Origin: Desulfogranum marinum
GTDB lineage: Bacteria; Desulfobacterota; Desulfobulbia; Desulfobulbales; Desulfobulbaceae
NCBI RefSeq assembly: GCF_016918565.1
Contig: NZ_JAFFQD010000040.1
Coordinates: forward strand, 1-49,481
Direction of reading: 5' to 3'
Length of the DNA stretch: 49,481 nucleotides
The stretch's first letter is position 1. Each line of letters starts with the position of its first letter. The translations under genes were made by a program, and so were the position numbers. Shown one piece after another: positions 24,890-33,668 of this stretch. Below the pieces are notes generated by a model. The model had not been told where the DNA came from and searched no databases. It saw only the letters and a program-made list of their open reading frames with translations.

Positions 24890-26119
24890 TTATTTACTGC
24901 AGAATTGTTTGATTTTTTGCGCCAATTCTTTCCCTGCCTGCTCCATTGCTTCTAAATCCTCATCTCCAGGTGCGCCTTGGAATTCTATACTGTCCATAAT
25001 GTCCCAGCCGGCCTTTTCGGTTCTCGTTCTAAAGTCTTTTTCCGCACCACCAACCCAGCCATAGGAACCAACACGCAGCACCTTTCTATTTTTGACCTTT
25101 TTGATCATTAAATCCTCAATAACCTGCGCCATGGGCGGAAACATTTTATACTCGTAGGTCGGCATCGCAAAGACCAATCCAGCAGCCCTCCATGCGGCGG
25201 CAAGGATATGGCCAAGGTCATCCTGCGGAACACGGAAGGTGCGTACTTCCACGCCTTCTGATTTGATGCCCTTTATAAGAGGAGCTATGGTTTTGCCTGT
25301 GTTTCCATACATGGAGGCCCATATAAGACAAACCTCAGGTTCTGCCGGTCCCTTAGCGTAGGAGGCATAGCGTTTATAATGGTTAATGATTGCCGAAGGA
25401 TTTTTGCGCCACACAATTCCATGGGAAGGGGCAATGGCGTCAATGGGAAGAGAGCTTAGCTTTTCAATGGCTTTTTCAACAAAAGGGGAAAAGGTGGCAA
25501 CAATATTTGCGTAGTAACGGAGCGATTCTTGTTCAAAAAATGCAACACGTTCATCTGAGAGTTGATCATCAAAGGCCTGCTCCTTCACCGCACCATATGA
25601 ACCAAATGCATCACAAGGAAACAGTATTTTTTCAGACTCAAGATAGGTTGCCATGGTTTCCGGCCAATGCACATTTGGAATCATAAAAAATCGCAAGACC
25701 ATGCCGTCCCCCAAATCAAGGGTGTCACCATCACCGACAATATCAACTCTGCCCATGGGGACAGAACTGAACTGTTCCAAAAGAGGAGCTGCTTTAGCAG
25801 AACAGACAATTCTGCATGTCGTATTTTTTTCAACAAATGCACGCAACATGCCTGAGTGGTCTGGTTCCATGTGGTTGACAATCACATAGTCAATTTCTTC
25901 TATGTTGACTCCGGTCTGCTCCATCTGCTGTTCGAGTGAGCTGGTCAATTCATAGATATCCTGGGTTAAATCAATGATTGCTGTTTTATCTCCCTTTATA
26001 AGGTAGCTGTTTATACTTACCCCATTGGGAACAGGCCACAGTCCTTCAAAGAGGTAGCCATCTTCTTCAATGTTGACTTTGAGCTGGAAAACCTGATCGC
26101 TCATTTGTGTACAATTCAT
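24890..26119 (-). CDS. Flavo-diiron protein (rubredoxin:oxygen oxidoreductase type)
   Basis: A 409-residue FprA/ROO-family protein that reduces O2 to water or NO to N2O in the cytoplasm of anaerobes. The metallo-beta-lactamase half holds all diiron ligands: HMEPDHSG (H-x-E-x-D-H), NVHWPE, CDAFG and PSHGIV. The C-terminal flavodoxin half begins at about residue 265 with the FMN loop SMYGNTGK. No rubredoxin domain is fused, so a separate rubredoxin is needed. The start ATG 26119 is preceded by AGGAG; the frame opens earlier at 26164. It is followed by the CoA-binding and ABM genes and preceded by a 600-base structured gap. Confidence 0.94.
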   Translation of the reverse strand: MNCTQMSDQVFQLKVNIEEDGYLFEGLWPVPNGVSINSYLIKGDKTAIIDLTQDIYELTSSLEQQMEQTGVNIEEIDYVIVNHMEPDHSGMLRAFVEKNTTCRIVCSAKAAPLLEQFSSVPMGRVDIVGDGDTLDLGDGMVLRFFMIPNVHWPETMATYLESEKILFPCDAFGSYGAVKEQAFDDQLSDERVAFFEQESLRYYANIVATFSPFVEKAIEKLSSLPIDAIAPSHGIVWRKNPSAIINHYKRYASYAKGPAEPEVCLIWASMYGNTGKTIAPLIKGIKSEGVEVRTFRVPQDDLGHILAAAWRAAGLVFAMPTYEYKMFPPMAQVIEDLMIKKVKNRKVLRVGSYGWVGGAEKDFRTRTEKAGWDIMDSIEFQGAPGDEDLEAMEQAGKELAQKIKQFCSK

Positions 26120-26164
26120 TCTATACTCCTCACTAGTTGCCACTAAACGGCTGAAAAATTTCAA

Positions 26165-26791
26165 ATAAAATATAGTTAATCATTTTAGAAAAAAGGGAAA
26201 TAAAGAAGAGCATATGATTGCATGATTATTTGCTGTTTTTACCCTTTTCATGGGGGAGTGGAAGCAAATAGCGTAGAGGTAAATGAAAACTATCGGCAAT
26301 CATAACAAGTCAAGATGAATCCATACCAAGTTGTGAAACAGCCTGAGCAACGATCCAGCATCAAATAACTGAAAAAGAAGAGATCAATCACGGTACCCTC
26401 AAAAATTGAGCGGTTATGGACTACGATGAAAAGCAGGGGAAATTCGATAGAGAACAAAGACTAGGGTACAATGTAGTGGTACATTGTTGTTGCACAGCAT
26501 AAAGCTTCTATCCTGAAAGGGAGGGAAGAGAAGCTTTATGCCGGCAACTTTTTGTGTTAGCCGGGATTTCTCACCAATAAAGTTTTTCGTAGGGCAAAGC
26601 ACAAGCCACGCTGCTGAAGTGAACTGCCGCAAGTGGTTTGTAACGCAGATCCTGCGGAAAAATCTATTGGCCCGGAGGGGGATCTTTTTGATTGAAAACG
26701 GAAAACAGACAGTTAATTGTACAATTACTCTTTAGGCAATAATATCAATTAATTGAGTTTAAAATCAAAAAGGTCATGAGAAATTCGGGTT
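26165..26791. other. Intergenic region with two large stem-loops
   Basis: No gene is supported here. Two inverted repeats stand out. ACAATGT (26468-26474) and ACATTGT (26481-26487) form a short hairpin. Right behind it, GCATAAAGCTTCT (26497-26509) pairs perfectly with AGAAGCTTTATGC (26529-26541) over 13 bp with a 19-base loop, and GTTGC further out continues the pairing. There is no T run, so these are more likely a structured RNA, a repeat element or a protein site than a terminator. Confidence 0.45.
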
Positions 26792-28201
26792 CTAGGCCGC
26801 TTCTTTATTGAGCTTTTTAGCCATGGAAGCATTGGTTAACTGGATAGCACCATTCTCTGCTGCAAGCATGATATGATAGAAGAGTGGTGAGGCTGTTAAA
26901 AGAGGATGGGTGGCGTATTGCATGGTTGCCAGTTCCTCTGCGGTTGCACCGGTCTGGATAGCAACGGAAATTGCGTTAACCATGTCGGCCGTAGCCTCTC
27001 CACCAATAACATGACCACCAATAATTCTACCGTTATCTTTTCGAAACAGCAGTTTTGCTTTCATTTCGGTAATACAGTCAGGCAGGCTTGCAGGATGTCG
27101 ATTGGGAGTTGTGGCTTCACCGATCACAACCTCAATACCCTCATCATGAGCGGCCTTTGAAGTTAATCCTGCCGCAGCTATGGAATGGTCCCCTACCTTT
27201 GTCGCAAAAGCGCCAAGTGCACCCAGGTTTTTTCGCTGAACCGCATTGTACAAATTGCTCGCTGCAATCATGCCCTCGCTACAGGCGACCGAGGCAAGGC
27301 GGATACCGCTTGGTTTGCCGGTGATAAAGGAAGTTTTTGATGCGCAGTCACCGGCAACATAGACATCCGGATCTTTGGTTTGCATGTATTCATTTACAAA
27401 CACACCTTGACGTGGATCAGCCTCCAAACCACATTTTTCAGCCAGTTCTATGTTAGGTGTTGCACCAATGCAGACCAGTACCAAATCAGCATCCAGTTCA
27501 CTACCGTCTGCCAGTTGGACCGCATTGACGGCACCTTGGCCTTTAATTTCCTGCACACCACGATTGGTCATGACATGGATACCGAGTTTTTCAAGTTGAC
27601 CCTCCGCTTGAACACAAAACTCTTCTTCACAGGCCATCATGAGACAATGAGGGAGCATTTCAATGATGCTGACATTGAGATTGCTGTTTGCAGTACCATC
27701 GGCACCACCCATGAGTGCGATTTGCTCAGCCATCTCAACGCCGATAAACCCTCCTCCGACAACAACCACGTTTTTAGCTGTCTGCAATGCAGCATACAAT
27801 GCCTGCAATCGACATGGGTCCTTCTCTACGACAAATACGTTGTCCAGATCAATACCTTTTATAGGCGGCACAAAAGGTTTTGATCCGTTACCAAGAATGA
27901 GCTTGTCATATTCAAGAGTGGTACCGTCTGCAAATGCAATACTATTGTGTTTTCTGTCTATACTCTCCACTTCCAGGTACATGATATCTATACCCATATT
28001 AAGGAAGTTCTGATCCGGAATAATGTTCTTTTCAACTTTTTTCAATGTTCCGTAGATATACGGAATACCGCATGGAACCGGTGTTTTTTCCACATTACGA
28101 ATGACAGTGACTTTTTTTTCAGGATTACGTTTTCTTAAAGTAACCGCCGCCATTAAACCTGCCGCAGATCCGCCAATAATTGCTACATCTGTTGATTTCA
28201 T
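26792..28201 (-). CDS. CoA-disulfide reductase / NADH oxidase-like flavoprotein
   Basis: A 469-residue FAD- and NAD(P)H-dependent pyridine nucleotide-disulfide oxidoreductase. N-terminal FAD loop GGSAAGLMAAVTLRK, active cysteine in KTPVPCGIPYIYG at about residue 43 (the single redox Cys of CoA-disulfide reductases and water-forming NADH oxidases), NAD loop VVVGGGFIGVEMAEQ, and FAD site DVYVAGDCAS. The C-terminal dimerisation domain contains the Tyr-containing MQYATHPLLTASP region. It could reduce CoA disulfide, polysulfide or O2. The TetR-type regulator upstream and two palindromic operators in the 200-base gap suggest that it is the regulator's target. Confidence 0.88.
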   Translation of the reverse strand: MKSTDVAIIGGSAAGLMAAVTLRKRNPEKKVTVIRNVEKTPVPCGIPYIYGTLKKVEKNIIPDQNFLNMGIDIMYLEVESIDRKHNSIAFADGTTLEYDKLILGNGSKPFVPPIKGIDLDNVFVVEKDPCRLQALYAALQTAKNVVVVGGGFIGVEMAEQIALMGGADGTANSNLNVSIIEMLPHCLMMACEEEFCVQAEGQLEKLGIHVMTNRGVQEIKGQGAVNAVQLADGSELDADLVLVCIGATPNIELAEKCGLEADPRQGVFVNEYMQTKDPDVYVAGDCASKTSFITGKPSGIRLASVACSEGMIAASNLYNAVQRKNLGALGAFATKVGDHSIAAAGLTSKAAHDEGIEVVIGEATTPNRHPASLPDCITEMKAKLLFRKDNGRIIGGHVIGGEATADMVNAISVAIQTGATAEELATMQYATHPLLTASPLFYHIMLAAENGAIQLTNASMAKKLNKEAA

Positions 28202-28269
28202 CTCGTTCTCCTGTCGTAGAATAAGTAATAAATAGACTCAATATAAGAGTAGATTAAAATATTTTAAAA

Positions 28270-28283
28270 TGAATGTTCGTTCT
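28270..28283. promoter_or_regulatory. TetR-type operator 1
   Basis: TGAATGTTCGTTCT contains GAATG-TT-CGTTC, an inverted repeat with one mismatch. It lies 69 bases upstream of the flavoprotein start and shares GAATGTTCrTTCTAG with the site before the tetR gene. Confidence 0.6.
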
Positions 28284-28356
28284 AGTCGTTAGCAAAAAAA
28301 TAGAACCGTATAACTTAAAGTAATGGGTAAACAATTTGTATGTAGTGATAATTTAG

Positions 28357-28374
28357 AATGAATGTTCGTTCATT
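28357..28374. promoter_or_regulatory. TetR-type operator 2
   Basis: AATGAATGTTCGTTCATT is an 18-base palindrome apart from the centre and one pair, and is the longest of the three copies. It lies just behind the tetR stop codon and about 155 bases before the flavoprotein gene. Confidence 0.62.
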
Positions 28375-28401
28375 GAGCGGCCAAAAAAAAACTACTCGAT
28401 A

Positions 28402-28989
28402 TTATTTTTTAATTGATGCCCAGGAGCATTCCCAAATTTCCTCTAAATAGTGAGATATCGGGTGTTCCAGAAAAGCATCCAAATCGAGACGGATAATACG
28501 TAACGCTCCCCCAATCAGGCAGGCACTGGCAACCACAGGATCCATATTGCGAATTTCTCCTTTCTCTACCCCTTCATTGATCATTTCCCGTATTATTGCA
28601 AAAGGAGGGGAGGAGCAGATGGATTTTTCTTCAGGCATAAACTCCTTGTGCGTGGCATAAAGGAGATAGTGCATTTTATCGGGAGCATTTTCTGCAAGAT
28701 CAAATAAATAGTTGATAACTGCACGTCCACGGCCCTGGGTGGTTTGATGGGTGTTTCTTATCTCCACCATCGCCATTTCCATATGGATGATTAAGTTGTT
28801 GTAAATCGCCCTGGCTATGGCTTCCTTATTTTTAAAATAATGGTAAATGCTGCCTATACTGACATTCGCTTCTTTCTGGATATCGTGAACCGAGGTATTA
28901 AAGTAGCCTTTTTCTGTAAAAAGCTTGAGGGCTGTTTCAAAAATTAAGCTTTCTAAATCCTGCGATCGTTTTTTCACGGGTGCTGTCAT
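28402..28989 (-). CDS. TetR/AcrR-family transcriptional regulator
   Basis: A 195-residue one-component repressor. The N-terminal helix-turn-helix is clear: YFNTSVHDIQKEANVSIGSIYHYFKNKEAIARAI at about residues 29-62. The C-terminal ligand domain is helical with no obvious relation to a characterised regulator; it contains a Cys-Ser-Ser stretch (SICSSPPF) in one loop. It is transcribed toward the flavoprotein gene. One copy of the palindrome GAATG-N2-CrTTC lies 20 bases before its start and two more lie in the gap before the flavoprotein, so it probably represses both itself and that gene. The inducer is unknown. Confidence 0.88.
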   Translation of the reverse strand: MTAPVKKRSQDLESLIFETALKLFTEKGYFNTSVHDIQKEANVSIGSIYHYFKNKEAIARAIYNNLIIHMEMAMVEIRNTHQTTQGRGRAVINYLFDLAENAPDKMHYLLYATHKEFMPEEKSICSSPPFAIIREMINEGVEKGEIRNMDPVVASACLIGGALRIIRLDLDAFLEHPISHYLEEIWECSWASIKK

Positions 28990-29008
28990 TGTTTAATCTC
29001 TTTTAAAA

Positions 29009-29022
29009 CGAATGTTCATTCT
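29009..29022. promoter_or_regulatory. TetR-type operator 3 (autoregulatory)
   Basis: CGAATGTTCATTCT contains a perfect inverted repeat, GAATG-TT-CATTC, 20 bases upstream of the tetR start codon. It matches the two sites near 28270 and 28357, pointing to autoregulation. Confidence 0.62.
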
Positions 29023-29029
29023 AGAAGAC

Positions 29030-29467
29030 GACAGTAGATCTACTTTTAATAAATGTCAAATTATTTTTTGAGGTAGAAGGGCGTTTGTTGAAATTTATCC
29101 TGGGAACAATGTAACCTGCACTTTGGAGAGGGTTGAAAAAATGCTCAAGTTATCATCTGGTTGGAGGCGAGAGTAACTTCAAACTATCATTTTGGGTGAT
29201 ACATTTCGTCTGAAATAATATTTGCTATGTTGAGAGGTGTACAGGTACGGTCAACTCCGGTCAGGTAATCAGGACCTCTTATTTTGTGAGAAGTTGAGTG
29301 TTACTTATCGAAATAGAAACGAAATTGATATCTTGGACTTGGCAAAGTTAAGTCCGAATCACAGTACTGAAATCGCCTGACCAGGAAGCGTCTTAATGTA
29401 ATAACCTCCATTGAATCTTCATATTGTCATTGCGTCTCTTTGTTTGAGGATTTTACTGTATATTCTA
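29030..29467. other. Intergenic region, nothing recognised
   Basis: About 440 bases between the tetR promoter and the end of the zinc-associated operon. No open frame with coding character and no clear terminator or repeat is visible, apart from short imperfect GGTCAGG/CCTGACC matches. Confidence 0.4.
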
Positions 29468-30169
29468 TTACATCGCCCATGGGAAGGCCGGTTCTTCAAC
29501 ATATTTGAGTGATTCGATTTCAACAGATGGAAATTCCATTCCATTGTTTTTGATGATTGAAAGTGGGCCGTTTATCTGTACCCAGCGGTCATTTTCAATT
29601 TTCATTTCGCTTGTATGACTGAGGAATATAAACGCAGGAAGGGCATCGGCCGCACAGCAGGTAATCATATAGCGGTAGCACATTGCTATATTCTCAGGAA
29701 GTTTTTCATTAACCAAACTCCGGCACACAACCTCAACCTGTTGCCCCTCAAAGTCTTTTGGTTTACGTAGTATCTTTGAAAACACCATGCCGGATGACTG
29801 CGGCTCATCAAAGATTCCAAAAGATGGTAGGCTATTAAGGTACATGCCGTTATCGCTTTGGATGATTCTGTTTTGCAATGAAGTCCCATCAAGTCTTGCT
29901 TCTGCTGCAATGGAAAAATACAGAATGGGGACAAGCAGGATCAAAATGCCTGGGAGCTCCATAAATATAGGTTTGTCGCTCTTCGCATGCCTGTTAGGAA
30001 TAACGAGAGAAACGAGAAATAACACTAATACAACTGCAGCAATGCCGAGGACCCACCATAATCTAGGGTGGAGTAAACGTACTAAATCACTCCTTCCAAA
30101 AGTAAGGAGCCAGAAGAGGAAAATAGCCCATACAGAGAGCAATATGCTGTTGAGTATCCTCAGTATCAT
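29468..30169 (-). CDS. YcgQ-like (DUF1980/TIGR03943) membrane protein
   Basis: A 233-residue protein with two N-terminal membrane helices, a third near residues 75-90 and a large exported C-terminal domain of DUF1980 type (KILRKPKDFEGQQVEVVCRSL, AMCYRYMITCCAADALPAF, DRWVQINGPLSI). The MITCCAADA segment carries the paired cysteines typical of the family. YcgQ-type proteins work with the adjacent YcgR-type permease, and in B. subtilis the pair belongs to the Zur regulon. Here the stop of the permease and this start overlap (TGATG), so they are translationally coupled. A zinc-related role is inferred from this and from the znu genes upstream. Confidence 0.83.
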   Translation of the reverse strand: MILRILNSILLSVWAIFLFWLLTFGRSDLVRLLHPRLWWVLGIAAVVLVLFLVSLVIPNRHAKSDKPIFMELPGILILLVPILYFSIAAEARLDGTSLQNRIIQSDNGMYLNSLPSFGIFDEPQSSGMVFSKILRKPKDFEGQQVEVVCRSLVNEKLPENIAMCYRYMITCCAADALPAFIFLSHTSEMKIENDRWVQINGPLSIIKNNGMEFPSVEIESLKYVEEPAFPWAM

Positions 30170-31260
30170 CAGACAAATGGAGGCAGAAGGAGCTCAATAA
30201 TAAGCATTAGAGCGTAAACCGTACCAAATGTTACAACTGAAAATAGTAAAATGGCTCGCTTGCGAAAAACAGTGAGGTACATCAGCATAAGCTTAAGGTC
30301 CAGCATTGGCCCCAACACCAAGAATCCAAGTTGAGCACTACCTGGTATGAGCCATCTGAAACTTGCAGCAATAAATGCATCCGCTTCACTGCAAAGATTC
30401 ATAACCACAGCCATCACCATCATGACTAAAATGATCAACCAAGGGGAGGCAGACAGGGCCTCAAAGTTTGCAACAGGAGTAGCAGTGCGTATAAAAGCTG
30501 CTGTAAAAGCACCTAGAACCAAATATTTACCTACATCTAAAAAGTCATCTCGTGCATGTCCAATCGCATGTAACAATTTGGATAAAAGTTGATTTTTTTG
30601 AAACTCTTCATTGCTGCAGCCGCATTGACGAAGAGACAGCTCTGCAACATTTTCTAATACAAGCTTCTCTGGATTGGAAAAACGGGTAAGCACTAACCCA
30701 ATTATGACAGCAACTCCATAGCCACAGCTGATTCTCAGCAGGACCATTTTCCAGTTGTAGGTGTAGGCGATTGCTGTAGACCAGGCCACGATAGCATTCA
30801 CGATCGGGCCACTGAGCATAAAGCAAACAGCAGAAGGGATTGAAACACCCTTGATTATAAGTCGACGAACAATAGGGACTATTGCGCACTCACATGTTGG
30901 AAAGAGCAAGCCCAATCCACCTGCCAGGAAAATACCACTTTTTCTATCTTTCCCCAAGAAACGGTCAATGAGTGGCGTTGGAACAAAGACTTCAATGACT
31001 CCTCCCACAAGTGTCCCAATCAACATGAAAGGTATTGCCTCTAAAACAATAGAAGTGAAATTTATCGAAAAAAGACCTGTAAAAGAGGCGAAATTTTGAT
31101 TTTCGGAGTGAGCTGAAAGAAAGAGCAGGAAAGCAGCAACAAGAAAAAATACTCCGACAGTACTTCCTAAGGAACTCGAAAAAACATCTACATCACTATC
31201 AGGTTCTGCACCTGGTTTCTGGTAGATCGGTATTGGTGGCGGGGTATCTTTTTTCGCCAT
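30169..31260 (-). CDS. YcgR-like permease (DUF318 family)
   Basis: A 363-residue membrane permease with about eight to ten helices in two halves. Conserved family segments include EAIPFMLIGTLVGGVIEVFVP, GLLFPTCECAIVPIVRRLI (paired Cys) and SGPIVNAIVAW, repeated in part as LCSEADAFIAASF in the second half. ArsP-type organoarsenical exporters and YcgR belong to this superfamily. The start ATG 31260 is chosen for its GAGG site and for fitting the N terminus MAKKDTPPP; the frame opens earlier at 31320, inside a hairpin. The partner YcgQ-like gene overlaps its stop. A terminator-like hairpin separates it from the Cys-rich gene upstream. Confidence 0.84.
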   Translation of the reverse strand: MAKKDTPPPIPIYQKPGAEPDSDVDVFSSSLGSTVGVFFLVAAFLLFLSAHSENQNFASFTGLFSINFTSIVLEAIPFMLIGTLVGGVIEVFVPTPLIDRFLGKDRKSGIFLAGGLGLLFPTCECAIVPIVRRLIIKGVSIPSAVCFMLSGPIVNAIVAWSTAIAYTYNWKMVLLRISCGYGVAVIIGLVLTRFSNPEKLVLENVAELSLRQCGCSNEEFQKNQLLSKLLHAIGHARDDFLDVGKYLVLGAFTAAFIRTATPVANFEALSASPWLIILVMMVMAVVMNLCSEADAFIAASFRWLIPGSAQLGFLVLGPMLDLKLMLMYLTVFRKRAILLFSVVTFGTVYALMLIIELLLPPFV

Positions 31261-31309
31261 ATTTCCTCGGAGTTTCCCCTTCTTATCTGAACTGTCGTTT
31301 GCGTAAATA

Positions 31310-31344
31310 ATAAAAGGCAAAGGTAGTGGAGCAACCTTTGCCTT
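31310..31344 (-). terminator. Terminator or attenuator hairpin in the zinc operon
   Basis: AAGGCAAAGGT (31314-31324) and ACCTTTGCCTT (31334-31344) form perfect 11-bp arms with a nine-base loop. Read on the minus strand the hairpin is followed by TTTTATTATT. It lies between the Cys-rich gene and the permease, so it may lower transcription into the last two genes. Confidence 0.65.
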
Positions 31345-31367
31345 GTTAATGCGGGAGATATTCTACT

Positions 31368-31529
31368 TTATTTTTTCGTCATCTCCTGACCGCAACACTG
31401 CAGTGGTACAGTACAACATTTATCTGGAGCGTCAGCATCGCATGTGCACGGCTTTTTGACACTGAGTTCCAAACCGCATTTTTCGCACACAAACACATCA
31501 CCTTCTTTCATGTCGCAACAGTTAGCCAT
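31368..31529 (-). CDS. Small Cys-rich (putative metal-binding) protein
   Basis: A 53-residue protein with ten cysteines. It begins MANCCDMKEGDVFVCEKCG and ends VPLQCCGQEMTKK, with further CxC and CC pairs between. Cys-Cys pairs lie at residues 4-5, 38-39 and 45-46, a CxxC knuckle at 15-18 and CTC at 28-30. The layout recalls the desulforedoxin/zinc-ribbon type of small protein common in sulfate reducers; the exact family is not certain. AGGAG precedes the ATG at 31529. It sits between the Fur-family regulator and the YcgR-like permease, so zinc binding or storage is a sensible guess. Confidence 0.75.
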   Translation of the reverse strand: MANCCDMKEGDVFVCEKCGLELSVKKPCTCDADAPDKCCTVPLQCCGQEMTKK

Positions 31530-31584
31530 GGAATTCTCCTGGTTAAGTTTTTTTGTTCGTTTGATTTTTATTTACTGCCTACAC

Positions 31585-32025
31585 CTACTTTTTTCCCACT
31601 TTTGCACAATTTTTACATATTCCATCAATACGAATTTCCACCTTCTCAATCCGGCCGGGATACGTCTTTAATAAAGGGGCTATGTCAACGGTTACACTTT
31701 CTGGGCTTAAGCAGTCCATCTGCCCGCAGATTCTACAGTAAAAGTGAGGGTGCGGTTTATGGTGTTCGTTGGGAGCAATACCGTAATAAAAGGCTCTGCC
31801 GCCAGTACTTATACGATCAACGACACCATGTTCAACCAATAGATCAAGAATACGGTAGACCGTCACACGATTGATAGAACTGGTACGCTCCAGGATAGCG
31901 TAGATGTCGCCGGCGGAAAGAGGAAACGTGTTGTTTCCGACAATTTCCAGGACCTGAATACGATTAGTGGTCGCTACCAGGTCAGCATTCGACAACAAGT
32001 TTTCATAATTGCATTGGTCACACAT
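31585..32025 (-). CDS. Fur-family metalloregulator, probably Zur
   Basis: A 146-residue Fur-superfamily repressor. It has the winged helix (AGDIYAILERTSSINRVTVYRILDLLVEHGVVDRI), the hinge and HKPHPHFYCRICGQMDCL with the metal-site His and first CxxC, then a second CxxC near the C terminus (GICKNCAKVG). The two CxxC pairs form the structural zinc site of Zur and Fur-type proteins. The N terminus carries an extra CDQC. It follows znuB by 32 bases in the znuACB operon and precedes other zinc-linked genes, so Zur is much more likely than Fur or PerR. Its likely operators are the two palindromes upstream of znuA. Confidence 0.87.
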   Translation of the reverse strand: MCDQCNYENLLSNADLVATTNRIQVLEIVGNNTFPLSAGDIYAILERTSSINRVTVYRILDLLVEHGVVDRISTGGRAFYYGIAPNEHHKPHPHFYCRICGQMDCLSPESVTVDIAPLLKTYPGRIEKVEIRIDGICKNCAKVGKK

Positions 32026-32057
32026 AAGCCTTGTTTATAGATATCTCATGACACATT

Positions 32058-32876
32058 TTATGTTCTGTGGCAAGCAAAGCGTATTTTATCTACAATCAGG
32101 GAAAACAAAAATACAACACCTGCAACCAGTATAATCGAAGCGCCTGATGTGAGGTTGTACTGATACGAGAGCCAGAGTCCGGTAACCGTAAAAGCTGCTC
32201 CAAGTAAGCTGGACGCCACCATCATCTGAAAAAGTGATTTTGCATATTTTTCAACCATAAAAGGTGGAATCGTCAACAGGGCAATGACCAAAATGAGACC
32301 AACGACCTGGATGACCAGAACAACGGTAACAGCCAGCATGCCGATCAGTACAAAGTAGAGCTTTTTAACCGGTACCCCCCTGATTTTGGCGAATTCCTCA
32401 TCATAGGACATGGCCAGCAGATCCTGATAATAATAAGTAACGAGGAGTATCATCGCAATACCGATAAATGCCATGAAGAACAGATCCGACCTGGGAACAG
32501 CAAGTATACTGCCGAACAGATAACTCATGAGATCCACGTTATACCCGGGTGTCAAGTCAACGAGAATAATGCCGAAGGCCATTCCAAGAGCCCATATAAC
32601 GCCGATGACGGTGTCGGCCCGGTGCTTCATCTTGTAGCTCACAGAAGCCATGAGCATGGCTGCGAACAGGGAAAAACCAATTGTACTGGGCAGATAGGGC
32701 CATTTGAAAAATGACGCAAGCCCAATACCACCATATGCAGCGTGGGCGATGCCACCGGAAAGAAAGACAATTCGGTTGACCACCACCAGGGTGCCTATAA
32801 TGCCACAAATTACGCTGGCCAGCAGGCCCGCAGCCAGGGCATTGCGTATGAATTCAAATTGCAAGGCTTCAATCAT
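32058..32876 (-). CDS. znuB: Zinc ABC transporter permease (ZnuB)
   Basis: A 272-residue ABC-3 family membrane permease, probably for Zn2+. About eight helices are present; family segments include FIRNALAAGLLASVICGIIG, VFLSGGIAHAAYGGIGLA (with the His-Ala-AYGG motif) and the coupling region AMSYDEEFAKIRGVPVKKLY. Mn2+ or Fe2+ transporters share this fold, so zinc specificity comes from the His-rich binding protein and Zur-like regulator in the same operon. The start overlaps the znuC stop by four bases, giving translational coupling. Confidence 0.9.
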   Translation of the reverse strand: MIEALQFEFIRNALAAGLLASVICGIIGTLVVVNRIVFLSGGIAHAAYGGIGLASFFKWPYLPSTIGFSLFAAMLMASVSYKMKHRADTVIGVIWALGMAFGIILVDLTPGYNVDLMSYLFGSILAVPRSDLFFMAFIGIAMILLVTYYYQDLLAMSYDEEFAKIRGVPVKKLYFVLIGMLAVTVVLVIQVVGLILVIALLTIPPFMVEKYAKSLFQMMVASSLLGAAFTVTGLWLSYQYNLTSGASIILVAGVVFLFSLIVDKIRFACHRT

Positions 32877-33652
32877 GGGGATTGGTTCTCATGTTCTGAT
32901 AGTACTCGATGGGGGAGGCCGTGGGCCACTAATTCTACAGGACACACCTCCTCGTCAGTACTGGGGTACATGGTTTTCAGCATATCGCCGGTAATTTCGG
33001 CCTGGTCATGATAATGCAGTTTTTTGTTGACGCAGGCCACCGATTTTACATAGCGGGATATCACCAGCAGGTCATGGCTGATCACTAAAATTGTAATATC
33101 CTGGTTGAATTCCCGGAGAAGCTGATAAAAATCAGCCTGCCCCTTAGTGTCGATACTGGAGGTGGGTTCGTCTAATAAAAGCAGCTTGGGCTTCGTCGCC
33201 AATGCCCTGGCAATGAAGACCCTTTGGCGTTGACCTCCGGAAAGGGTACCGATTTTCTTGTCAGCATAGGCTGTCATGTCCATACGTTCGAGAGCTGCCA
33301 AGGCATCACGGCGATTAGTTGCTGACCTTCGGGATAAGCGCTGTTTGGGATCAAGCTTTCCCATCAGCACCACATCGATGGCAGTGATAGGAAAGCTCTG
33401 GTTCAAATGGATATCCTGCGGTACGTAGCCTATGCACGACGAAGCTTCTTGGGGAGGTTTCCCATCGATGAGAATCGTCCCCTTATCCGGTGTCAGTAAC
33501 CCTAAAATCAGTTTTAGCAGGGTGGTCTTACCCCCGCCGTTGGGACCAATAATAGCGACAAAATCCTTCTCCGGAATGGCAAGATTCACATCCTTCAGGA
33601 TGGCTTCTCGGTTATAGGTAAAATCAAGATTATTTATTTCGATCATCGACAT
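32873..33652 (-). CDS. znuC: Zinc ABC transporter ATPase (ZnuC)
   Basis: A 259-residue cytoplasmic ATPase. Walker A GPNGGGKTT, Q-loop YVPQDIHL, signature LSGGQRQRV and Walker B LLLLDEPTSSID are complete, followed by the H-loop ISHDL. The C-terminal tail (VNKKLHYHDQAEITGDML and onward) is the metal-type CbrC/ZnuC extension with several His. It begins 16 bases after znuA and overlaps znuB by four bases. The ORF starts at ATG 33652, but an internal Met shortly after is also possible (MSMIE). Confidence 0.93.
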   Translation of the reverse strand: MSMIEINNLDFTYNREAILKDVNLAIPEKDFVAIIGPNGGGKTTLLKLILGLLTPDKGTILIDGKPPQEASSCIGYVPQDIHLNQSFPITAIDVVLMGKLDPKQRLSRRSATNRRDALAALERMDMTAYADKKIGTLSGGQRQRVFIARALATKPKLLLLDEPTSSIDTKGQADFYQLLREFNQDITILVISHDLLVISRYVKSVACVNKKLHYHDQAEITGDMLKTMYPSTDEEVCPVELVAHGLPHRVLSEHENQSP

Positions 33653-33668
33653 GGAAAACCCATTTATC

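Noticed and set aside
26414-26632. 72-codon minus-strand frame in the gap before the flavoprotein
   Set aside because: It runs through two strong stem-loops, which explain the open frame better than coding does.
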